64,000 bases of DNA from Haematococcus lacustris. Lineage: Eukaryota; Chlorophyta; Chlorophyceae; Chlamydomonadales; Haematococcaceae. The notes below the pieces were generated by a model, which was given only the letters and a program-made list of their open reading frames with translations, was not told the origin of the DNA and did not search any database. Below, one piece after another: positions 9,938 to 37,722 of the stretch (position 1 is the stretch's first letter; every line of letters starts with the position of its first letter). The position numbers were made by a program, and so were the translations under genes. Location: the NCBI GenBank assembly GCA_030144725.1, contig JASKMD010000017.1, forward strand, positions 1,880,231-1,944,230, in the 5' to 3' direction.

Positions 9938-10614
9938 TGCATGCTGATGTACTCCACCTGCATCACTTGAAGTGGCTTCAGGGGGGAATCTTCTAGTCTA
10001 GTTGCACCAGAGGCACAAGCATGGTGCTGCCAATCCTCGCTGATAGCTGTTTGAATAACTGACTGCAGGGCTGTCATTTGAGCTGCCAAGCGCTCCTGAT
10101 GCTGTGGCGCACATACTCCCGCTTGCGCTGCTCCGAACTGGAACGGGCAGCGGCATCTGACCGCTCCCTGCGCTCATGCGAAGGCAGAAAAGCTGCCGAA
10201 CGCAGGTGCTGCTCCTGCTGCGGTTTTCTCGTCTGGCAATGTGTCCGTCGCTAGTTTTGGGTGTTGTGGGGGATTCAGCCTGCGTTGTGGGGGATGCAGC
10301 TTGCCTTGTCTACATCCCCTGTAACCGCTCCCTTGGCAAGTCCCTTTTGGGCTGCGCGCTTGAGCTCGTCGAAATAAGAACGGTCCAGGCGGGTGTTGGG
10401 CTGCGTTTGCTGGGCAGTAACCGCCCGCCCCTAACCACCTCTGGGCAGTCGAGGTTGCGCGTCAAAGCCTGCGGAGGAAGCCAGCAAGCTGTAGTGTGGG
10501 TTGCGAGTCGCTCGTGCTTGTCGAGTAGCGCGATTGGGCAATGTAAAACTTCCCCCATCTACAGCCAACAAACTTCCCCCGTACAGGGGGAACTTTTACC
10601 GGGAGACTTGATTG
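9938..10614 (-). repeat. 677-bp terminal inverted repeat, right arm
   Basis: Reverse complement of 5200-5876. Differences I can see: G/C near 5633, A/C near 5561, T/C near 5447 and G/A near 5848 (left-arm coordinates). Confidence 0.9.
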
Positions 10615-10621
10615 CAACCGC
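10614..10621 (+). repeat. Target-site duplication, right copy
   Basis: GCAACCGC follows the right terminus of the KDZ element and equals 5192-5199. Confidence 0.8.
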
Positions 10622-13600
10622 AACCTGTTGTGAGCTCGCTACCCACTGCTCCCAGCCAGCCCGCCGGATTCCTGCCAGCTATCAGCTATGGCATTCGTCA
10701 GCCCACGTTTATCTAAGTTTGCCTGCATTTGACTTGCGTTTGACTGCTTTTGACTCGCATTTGACTGCTTCCCACTGTTCGACGCGCTATGCTTTCGGTT
10801 TGCGTAGAAAGCCTTGTAAGCGGTCTAACAATGCTCTGTGTCTCTTAGCTCCGGAGTTTTCTGCAGCTTGACTGTGCTTTCCCGCTTCACAAGTATTAGT
10901 GTAAGGATTCGGCGCAGCTGAGCTATGCGCAGCTGAGCTTTCAAGTCCAATCCGGTCCAGTCAGCTGTCAAGTCGAGGTCGCGGGCGCTTGGTCGAGGAG
11001 CAGGCAGAAAGCGACGGGGAGCAACGGGGGCCAGGAGCGAGCCAGCGACGGGGCCCCGAGCCAGGTCCGAGCTTCAGGCCCCTCACTCGGCCCGTCACAC
11101 CCTGGGCCTGAGGCCTGGTCCGAGTGGCGTCGATAACCACATCCCGAAGAACAAAAAACTTACATTGTTTACTCTTTCCCGATTTCCCGAAGGACAATAA
11201 ACGATTCGGGATAGGGAATCGATCGGGAGAGTACGGTATACCTACTTTACCATATATCGTAGTGATACGCCCATCCAACATCCCTACATCCAACTACTCC
11301 TGCAATGAAATACAAAACTATGCGCAACAATCAATTGTTGCGGCGTAGCCTAAACAGCTAACGCCCCCCACAAGCCAGTCAACTCACGGCCTGATGAATG
11401 CTGTGGGCCTGAACGCGGGCAGCGTATTGCAAGGATGCAATATGTGGAGTTGCGGCGACCTTTGTAGCTCCAGCAGGAGTCAAAGGAAGGAAGGAAGGAA
11501 GCATGTAGGAAGGAAGTAAGCAGTGGAGGAAGTCCAAGGAAGGAAGGAAGGAAGGAAGCAAAGTAGAGTCAAACAGCCCCTAATCGCAGATGCATACCGT
11601 CTGCTTGCAATCTACTTTTGTTTTAATGTCTATGTCATTGCTGGCCTGTGCTCCACTGCGAGGCTTCCCATCAGGGCCTCCCAACTCTGATGTTTTGGCA
11701 TGTAAGACCGTCACATGCGACCGATTGCTCCGGGAGCAGGCCGATGGCTTTAGCCCCGCGCGGCATGGCTTAAGCGCGGACTCTAGCTGCGGCAACAACC
11801 AGCAGCTGCTTCGGTTGTGGTCGATAGGGTGGTTGGGATCCGCCGGCCACCCTCAAGACATCGCGCAGTGCAGGCGTGCTGTTGGTGCTCTACGCAAAGG
11901 CGCTGCTGCCAGCCCACGAGGTGAGGTGCACGCAGCAAGTGCCACCACTCCTGCGCCAGCACATGTTACCCGAACATTTGATGATGCAGGAGTTTCCGAG
12001 TACACCACAGCACACGTAAACAGGTCTTCCCAACTGCAGCTGCGGCTCAGCTGGAGCAGGTAGGAGTTTGCAGCCAACATTAAATCCAGCCAAAACTCAA
12101 AGAGTTGTCTTATATTTGTGCTGACCGCTGAATCAAAGGCTACCCTACACATATGCACATCTGCAACAATAGAAATAATGTTACTCACAAAGCTCATTGA
12201 GCCTTAGCGTGTCAATTGCAGGAGGCCAAACACCACAGGCCCTTTCTGCCCACAGTACCTGCCAGCAGCCCACCCAAGCAGGCCCAGCTGCCTACCCACC
12301 ACCTCCCAGCACCTCCTCACTTCCCTCCTGCCTGACATGCCACGCGAGAAAAGGCACAAGATAGCAAGCAGAGCCAATGGTGCAAAGAGCGTGGCAGCCC
12401 CACCGGGCATGGGGTGTTGCCATAGGGCTCTGCTTTGTTGCCATGGGCGTGTAGCTATTGGACAAGAGACCAGGCCTAGCTATGGAGTGTACAGATCTTG
12501 CCTTGCCATGGGGTGTTAGTATGGGGCTTTGTTGTGGCCATAAGGCAAGAGTTGCAGTTGCTCGGGAAGGGTGTTCTGCTACCACATCTGTGGTGGGTGC
12601 TTGCAGTCCTACTAGATGTTTGCCTTTAGATACTTGTTGCTCATCTACTGTACCCAGCCAGGGGGTATGCACGTTGTGGCATGCACCTACGGCATGGATT
12701 GATGGTAAAGCAAAAACTGCTGTTCGTTAACAAACTCTAGTGCTAGGGGCCTTTGCTATGGAGTGTACAGGCCTGCAGGTGCGAGTGGGGCCAGATGGGA
12801 GGACACGAGGTGCAAAGGAGTGCAGCAGGTCATGGCACCGTGGACCGAAGCACATGGCACCGTAGCGACACAACGACACAACGAAGGCTTCGCATCTACG
12901 CATATGCTCTTGCTACAACTAACAAAGCACATAAACAGGGGAACGAGCAGAAAAGGCTTAAGTATGAAGAGTCCCGCGGTCAGTTTGACTATCAGGCTAC
13001 ATAGTCTACTGTAACAAGAAGTGAAGGGTGCACATAGTGTCTTAATGAACCGCTAGAGCATACAACCACTCCGTTTCTCGCTTGACAGCGCGAGCGACAC
13101 AAACGACAAGTGAAAGGTAATAGATGTTAATAAATATGCGGCTGTTCTAGACGCAGCATCAGCAGTGGTGTGGGTGCGTTAAAGAAGCTTAGGTTTCAAA
13201 CTCGCGATTTCGGCCATCGCAACACAAAGCGCGACTGCACACATACTCGCGTTTGCTTCATCACGGCGTCATTAAGAAGGTCGAGGGTGGAGGAGGCGTG
13301 CATGGTGATATCTGCCCACAAAACATAGGCCGGGTTCACGCCCAAGCAGTGCATCATATACATAGTCATGGACGCTCAGGACGGCCGTAGCGTGTAGCCA
13401 AGCGAGCACTCTACATACTGATGTGCTTCGTTGATCAATCCGCAAACTGTACGAGAAATAAACCAACAACGCATAGGCCAACAACGCTCAAGCAAGGCCG
13501 GCGGGCGTATACGGTGTTGTGAGCTGCTAGAGCCATGGTGAAGTGTCGGCAAAAGTAAGGAAGTACCGTTGTCGCCGTGGATTATGTGCAAGATCCGCGG

Positions 13601-13720
13601 TGCGTCACACACTGGCGCCTCGCTCTGTACGCAGCAATTACGGAAACAGTGACAATGCGTGTGGCCCATTTGGTTGGTTTGATGGTTTTTGAGATCGGAT
13701 ATCGTAGTTGATCGTGGCCA
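10622..13720. other. Gene-poor stretch, no supported gene
   Basis: Contains (GGAA)n purine blocks at about 11484-11560, repeated TTGACT/TTTGACTGC words at about 10725-10770, and an AT-richer patch at 11140-11340. Several open frames of 60-157 codons overlap on both strands, but none shows a family motif or convincing splice structure. A minus-strand frame at 11580-11798 and a plus-strand frame at 11590-12063 are the longest in the area. I leave them uncalled. Confidence 0.5.
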
Positions 13721-14163
13721 CTTATAGGTGGGGGCCGAACGGGATTTTGAACCACCGAAAAGGGGTGACGTGTGACGCTGGGTCGAACAAGACAAAACGA
13801 TGGGAGGTGGGGCTGCTAGGCAATAGATGCTGCAGTTACTACTGGTTTAACCTGCTGGAAGCATGTAATAGCAACCAGCAGGTGCAGGCAGCAAGGGGTT
13901 GGGGCTGCTAGGCAGTAGCAGCAGCTGGTGTTGCTGCTTAAGCCTGCTAGAACAAGGTTGCAAGTGCAGGCAACACAAAGGTGGGGATGCTGGGCAGCAT
14001 CAGAAGCTGCTACTGATGGGTCAGCCTGCTGGGAGCATGTAATTGCACCCAGCTCTAGTAGCACCACAATAGAGCTGCGGCGCTAAGTGGGCTAGCGGCG
14101 GGATCGAACCGAGGGGCGTTCGTTTTGGTTCGAGTGTGATTCGGCGCCCGGTTCGAACATGCA
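13721..14163 (+). repeat. Dispersed repeat, long copy, with three internal units
   Basis: Starts CTTATAGGTGGGGGCCGAAC and ends CCCGGTTCGAACATGCA. Inside are three diverged units of about 80-85 bp, each opening with GGGGNTGCT and containing GCCTGCTGG/AGCATGTAAT-like words. The second copy at 59283-59501 has the same two ends but only about one internal unit. The terminal GGTTCGAAC resembles a tRNA B box, so a SINE-like origin is possible; no A box is evident. Confidence 0.75.
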
Positions 14164-14191
14164 GATGGTGCACTATGGGCGGCAAGATGCT

Positions 14192-14691
14192 NNNNNNNNN
14201 NNNNNNNNNNNNNNNNNNNNNNNNNNNNNNNNNNNNNNNNNNNNNNNNNNNNNNNNNNNNNNNNNNNNNNNNNNNNNNNNNNNNNNNNNNNNNNNNNNNN
14301 NNNNNNNNNNNNNNNNNNNNNNNNNNNNNNNNNNNNNNNNNNNNNNNNNNNNNNNNNNNNNNNNNNNNNNNNNNNNNNNNNNNNNNNNNNNNNNNNNNNN
14401 NNNNNNNNNNNNNNNNNNNNNNNNNNNNNNNNNNNNNNNNNNNNNNNNNNNNNNNNNNNNNNNNNNNNNNNNNNNNNNNNNNNNNNNNNNNNNNNNNNNN
14501 NNNNNNNNNNNNNNNNNNNNNNNNNNNNNNNNNNNNNNNNNNNNNNNNNNNNNNNNNNNNNNNNNNNNNNNNNNNNNNNNNNNNNNNNNNNNNNNNNNNN
14601 NNNNNNNNNNNNNNNNNNNNNNNNNNNNNNNNNNNNNNNNNNNNNNNNNNNNNNNNNNNNNNNNNNNNNNNNNNNNNNNNNNNNNNNNNNN
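14192..14691. other. Assembly gap (500 N)
   Basis: Exactly 500 N, a conventional placeholder length, so the true gap size is unknown. The 3' end of the sacsin-like gene lies in or beyond this region. Confidence 1.
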
Positions 14692-15071
14692 GGAGCTGTG
14701 GAGCGATGCATGAAATCACACCGTGAACATTAGCACGCACCATGCCATGAGAGAGCGGCATGACACGCCAACACATGTTACACCACGCCATGCCTAAAAG
14801 ACGACCACAGTGTGACCGTAGCTTCGTAATACACGAGCTAGTAGCTGCCTTCCCTCAGTTCGCAATTGGCTATGTTTGAGTTAGGCTATCCACACTTACT
14901 ATGTCTGCTGAAACACTACTGATTGCATGGAGCCTGCCAGCTACGCTGAGTGCAAGGCAAATGGGCTGGACAATTGGTGGTGCGGTGATGGGCTGTGCCA
15001 AGTCACTTGAGGCAAGCATGTTTTCCATGCAGTTCGCCTGCATGGTCACACTATTGGTTGCATGCGCCCAC

Positions 15072-33260
<18,189 letters not shown>

Positions 33261-33399
33261 GCTGGTCGATGGCTCGCCTGCCTGACTGCCGACTGTATCC
33301 TGGCCTGCGCTCCTCGCACTCAGTATCCCTGTTGATAGATGGATCAGCAGAGAGCAGCAGTGCTGACGCAGCGGGCTCGACGGTACCACGTACATGGGC

Positions 33400-34415
33400 G
33401 CGCAAATTGCCTGGGCCTAAGGGCTGCCATGGAGCTGCTTTATGACAAGACCTACGCCGAGCCCTAATGCGAAGCAAGGCTAGTCGTTACTTGTGCGCCA
33501 CTACTATGCAGCTACTCAGCTCTCCATCCAGCTACTCAGTTGCGCAACAACACGCAAAGAGCAGCTCTTTGTGTGACCTGAATGACGGATACACTGGGTG
33601 GATGTTCAGGCTACGGGCGGTGCCCTTCTGTCACGGCGCGGACTGGTTGAAGCGTGCCGAGGCTACGAACCCAGTAGATCAGTAGATCAGTAGATTAGGT
33701 TAGGCCACGGTAAGTTGTACCGGCCGGAAAAGTGCCCATTTCGAGGTGCTGTTCGTGTGCAGGGACAGGCCACAAGCCCTACCACCACTCTCAAACACCA
33801 CCACTCTCAAAACTGTCATCAGCACTAGCACTAGCTCTGAAACACGTGGCAGGGGGGGTCCTGCGCCCGACAAAAGTTTGAGCCCGTCCATGCTGCTGGG
33901 CCCACCCAGCATCACCCAGCGTCACCCCTCCCACTGAACCCCCCTAACGATAAGGGACAACGGCTTTTCCGGACTCATCTCTGGTTGGACTGTCAACTGG
34001 ACAGCAAAAAGCCCCAAATATAGCATGTTTGGCATGGGGTGACGTGTAGGGAGCGACCGCCAACCTAGAAGTCTACATTTTGTTAGCCTGTAATTCTAGC
34101 TCTTCGAGCCATTTTTTTGGGTGTTTATGTAAATATAGGTGTTTATAGGAATCCGAGCCAACTATAATTTCATGGGCGTACCCTAGTGACGTGACACAAG
34201 TCGCACGCTGTTCTTGCTCAGGTACCTTTGCCACAAGCGCAACCCGCACCTTTCAATCATGTCATCAGCACACTAGCACACACGTCAGGGGGGTACTGCG
34301 CAGTAATGAAAATCAGGGGTGCCACCACTGGCGGGGGTGACCTAGTGCAAGTGCGTTTAACGTCCATTTCAGCTCAGCTATTCTGGTGTGTGCCTCTCTA
34401 ATTGGGGTAAGAGCT
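33400..34415. other. Intergenic region upstream of the sacsin-like gene
   Basis: No gene supported. It should contain the promoter of the minus-strand sacsin-like gene near 33270-33500, but I see no clear TATA box. The part at 34040-34160 is AT-richer. The last 80 bp (about 34340-34422) match a dispersed repeat also present at about 44185-44262. Confidence 0.5.
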
Positions 34416-35490
34416 CCTATAGTCAGGTCCCACAAGGTCAGGTAAAATGGCTCGATAAAATGTACCGTCACTTTTTGTCGCGTATACTGAACTCCAAGAG
34501 GTCAAACCGCGACGCCCCGCTGCGGCGTGGTGCTCCGCAGCTTGGCCTGCGAGGGACGGGCTAAAGTCAACTTTGCCCCCCTCCGCGGTATCCTGGTACC
34601 AGTGACTCCTTGCACCCTAACGGTAGTGCACATGAATCAACAACGCCGCAACGACGAACGTGGTAGAGCGGTCACTAGTCGGTCGGTCGGCGTGCCGCGA
34701 TGGGGTGCCGGCATGCAAATCTGCAGTAGGTCGATTTGCTGCTTGTTGCTGCTGCGCATCCGTCTAGTTTCTGCGCCCTAGCGTTGACGTATACTCATAG
34801 CTCCCACGGGAAGCTATTGCAGTGTAATACATCTGCCCTGCACGGGTTGGGAGGCTAATGAAATTCCAGTGAGTTAAAACCTAATTTCTAGGCGGGAAGT
34901 GCATCAAACGCCGTGCTGACCTCATGTTGAGATGCAAGCGGTGTGCCCCGAGAACTTCTGCAACTTTTGGTAGCGTATCCGTTAGGTTAGCACCCATAGA
35001 TACACTTAGACATACCTACCATGCTCATGTCTAAATTACCCCATCATCTCGCGCTCACCAGGCTGCGAAAGTACTAGAGGTCGTTCTGGTTCCTCCAAGC
35101 TACCACCAGCGTCCATCAGCGGCGCAAATTATGCAGACTGGCGGCCATTGATAGCGATGGCACCCCGCACTAAGCGTAGTAAGAATGGGTCGGCGGTCAT
35201 GGCAGCTCGGGTTGCAGCTGGCATTGCCCCGTGGACGCGCATGGCCGGCTTCATCGCAAACCGGTTCATGGTAAGGCTTCTGCGGCCTCAGTGGCTCTGT
35301 TCCCAGCTCCTTCTACCCCCTCTGCCATCTGTCATCAAGCCCACAAGCATCAATCTGGTGAGTTACATTGATAGCCAAGAAGTTACAATGATACATGTTG
35401 CTAAAGCTATAGAAGCTCACCTCCACCATGCAAGGTTATTGTTACCTAAATCAGCTTACTACCATTGATCGATCGTTCTCCTTGTTGCAG

Positions 35491-36374
35491 GCCTGTGTGC
35501 TCAAGCGGGCGCTGGTGCTATTGGCTTTGATAGCAAGGGGGACAACCTGGGCATCATCATGCAGTTTGCACTGCCCATGCGCTTCCCTGCCCCAGCCACC
35601 CCCCCATCTCCAACCCCAGCCAACCCCCCGTCTCCAACCATCACCTCCCAACCAACCCCTGCCAGACCCGCCAGGGTGATCAGGCGGCCGTCTCGTTTTG
35701 CAACTGACAGCCCCCTCCTCATACCACCACCTCCCAACACTCCATGCCTACCCTCCTCCCTCAGCCAGGGATCAGCCTCTGCCTCTCCCTCCACTCCCCC
35801 CTTCCAGGGTCCCAAGGCTGCCAGCAAGGCTGCTGCCTGCTCCGCGTCACTAAACTATCCAGCCGCATGCGCCAGCAGCAGCTCCCTCCCACCTCCTGCG
35901 CCACAGTCAGTCCAGCCAGGGTCAGCATTCCATTGCTGCCTAGGATTCGTCCACCTGGAAAGCCATGACGCTGAGCATCAATGCGCTAAGCTGATTGAGT
36001 GCTTGAAGGCAGCTGGCTACTGGACAGCAGATGTCAAGATCTTGTTTGCTGTTTGTGACAGCGCTGCAAGCAATGTGGGCAAGCATGGCGGCGTGGTCAT
36101 GCGGCTGGCAGCAGCTAAGATCAAGGCGGGCCATCAGGTGCACACCATCTGGGTGGTGCACTGCTGGGAGCATGTCCTACACAACTCAGTCCGCCACTTG
36201 TGCCAGGCCTACGGCTGCAGTGCCCAAATGCAGCGAGAAGGCCACAACAGCCAGCTTTGTTGGATGCTAGAGCATGTGTCCACTCACTTCAAGAAGCACC
36301 CCCTTGCGGAGGCACTGCAAGTGGAGCTGGCGTGCTTGACACGTTGGGGCACCTACGCGTTGGGGCACCATTAG
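35491..36374 (+). CDS. hAT-like transposase fragment
   Basis: An exon probably opens at 35491 after CCTTGTTGCAG; the first in-frame ATG is at 35559, and the frame ends at 36374. Residues about 1-110 from that ATG are Pro/Ser-rich linker. Residues about 130-265 read as the RNase H-like core of a cut-and-paste transposase: LFAVCDSAASNVGKHGG (first catalytic Asp), then HTIWVVHCWEHVLHNSV, and LACLTRWGTY. The expected C-terminal hAT dimerisation region is missing; the stop falls in a small tandem duplication of GCGTTGGGGCACC (about 36350-36372), which may be the lesion. An upstream exon at about 35154-35270 (MAPRTKRSKNG, donor GTAAGG) is possible but its phase does not join cleanly. Probably non-functional. 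Confidence 0.6.
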
Positions 36375-36387
36375 GTGCTTAGTAAGC

Positions 36388-36663
36388 ATGCCATCAGATG
36401 AGCAACGAGCAGCAGCTGTAGCTGTCAGAGACAGCGTCACAGCCCGGCAACAGCAACAGCAAGAGGACAGCAAGAGGCTAAAGGAGTTGGAAGATACAGC
36501 AAGGGGGGTGTACAACAGGTTTGAGCCACCCTTGCCTGCTCTGCGTTCCAAAGGCATGACGGTGGAGGAGCTCAAGCATCTGAGCCAGAAGTTGGGGGTA
36601 GGGTCCGTGGGTAAAAACAGGCGGCAACTACTCGAGCGCATCGAGGAGTATTGCAAGCAATAG
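36388..36663 (+). CDS. Small SAP-domain protein
   Basis: An open frame of 91 residues begins MPSDEQRAAA just after the transposase stop. The N-terminal half is a Gln-rich helix. The C-terminal 35 residues (MTVEELKHLSQKLGVGSVGK, then RRQLLERIEEY) fit a SAP motif, a helix-extended loop-helix that binds DNA. It may be a separate gene of the element or the 3' end of the transposase message split off by the stop at 36374. Its uninterrupted state next to a damaged transposase is notable. Confidence 0.5.
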   Translation: MPSDEQRAAAVAVRDSVTARQQQQQEDSKRLKELEDTARGVYNRFEPPLPALRSKGMTVEELKHLSQKLGVGSVGKNRRQLLERIEEYCKQ

Positions 36664-37453
36664 TGTCAACCAGGGGCACTATTGTTGCTAACAGTAGCAG
36701 CCTGTGTCAAACACATGTTCACGGCTCATGCCTAGACCCCTGCCAGACCCACTGACCTAGCACGTATGTCGTGGTTCCCTTCGAAAGCTGCAGAAATGAC
36801 GCGATGTCCTGGCTGAACCTTGCCACATGTGCTGCTTGAGCTGCACCGCCTTCTTCTTTCTGCTGCTCCATTTATCTGCCCTATCAAATTGCTCTCATTC
36901 ATCTGCCCTATCAAATAAGTCGTCGAAAGACACTTCGGACATGCTGCCTGCAGCTCATAGTATATGCTTTAGTGTGGTGGAAGAGGAGGGCTTCGTCATG
37001 TTGCGAGCGAGCTGCGACAGCCCGATGCGAGATGCGAGCCACCCCGTTACCGAACATAACCGCCGGCCCTCGCGCAAGCGCTGTTGTAGACCGTACCTAC
37101 TGGCACCCGCGTTAGAGAGAACGCCGCATCCATATACATTAACCTTGCCACCTGGACACTTGTCGACACTGGTGGGCGCCCTGGCCGTGCAGGCCCTTTG
37201 ATGCAGTAGACATATCGGGAAGGCTCGCTGATCACGGCTGTGTAAGCGCGGCATCAAATGGCTCATGGTACACTTTGCCAAACAGACCTTGTGGGACCTG
37301 ACCTATAGCTCCCACACATTTCCTGTGTGGGGGGTTCAGTATGAAATTTAGTGAAGTTTAGTGTGCGACACTCAGTGCAGCTTGAGCCACTCACCCTCAC
37401 CTGGAGTAAGCAAATTGAGACCAAGACTTGAAGGTCATCTTACCACACGTTTC

Positions 37454-37458
37454 TTACA
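37454..37458 (-). terminator. Candidate TGTAA polyadenylation signal for the LHCII gene
   Basis: TGTAA on the minus strand, about 265 bp past the stop codon. TGTAA is the usual chlorophyte poly(A) signal; this copy is chosen by distance only. Confidence 0.35.
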
Positions 37459-37722
37459 GGTTTGACCAATCTCTCGTTCCGCAACTTTCAGAATGCAGCT
37501 CAATTCGTTCCACGCTCAACCGACACCGCATGAGTGATACAACGCACCTAGGGGCACTTGGCAGTGCTTGGAGCAGCCGGCCATCTCACCCAGTCCACCT
37601 TTTAACGCTCTGTGCACACGTTGGATACACGCGGAGCCTCCAGCCTCCTCGTGTGAATGGAAAATGGGCTTAAATGCCAGTCACATTCACACCAACAGGC
37701 CAACCAGTTGCTCAACATCCGA

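Larger units (their letters stand above)
5200..10613 (+). mobile_element. KDZ (Kyakuja-Dileera-Zisupton) class DNA transposon
   Basis: The left end at 5200/5201 (CAATCAAGTCTCCCGG) is the reverse complement of the right end at 10613/10614. The match continues for 677 bp on each side without a net indel (5200-5876 against 9938-10614), with only about four mismatches seen by eye. The 8-bp sequence GCAACCGC directly precedes (5192-5199) and follows (10614-10621) the element, which fits the 8-bp target duplications known for KDZ elements. One terminal base is ambiguous because the C/G pair at the ends could belong to the inverted repeat. Inside lies a degraded transposase on the plus strand, then about 2.4 kb of non-coding satellites. 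The near-identical arms suggest recent insertion or recent conversion between arms. Confidence 0.85.
34423..37301 (+). mobile_element. hAT-like DNA transposon, 2.9 kb
   Basis: The 17-bp end TCAGGTCCCACAAGGTC at 34423-34439 is matched by its reverse complement at 37285-37301. CCTATAG directly precedes (34416-34422) and follows (37302-37308) the element, so a 7-bp flanking duplication is visible; typical hAT elements make 8 bp, and CTATAG is itself a palindrome, so the exact boundary is uncertain. Flanks on both sides resemble the uninterrupted repeat at about 44185-44310, which acts as a related empty site. Inside, on the plus strand, are an RNase H-like transposase fragment and a SAP-domain ORF. 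Confidence 0.7.

Noticed and set aside
11590..12063. 157-codon plus-strand frame
   Set aside because: No family motif, overlapped by equally long frames on the other strand; too weak to call.
14021..14791. Open frames across the gap
   Set aside because: They consist mainly of undetermined residues from the 500 Ns.
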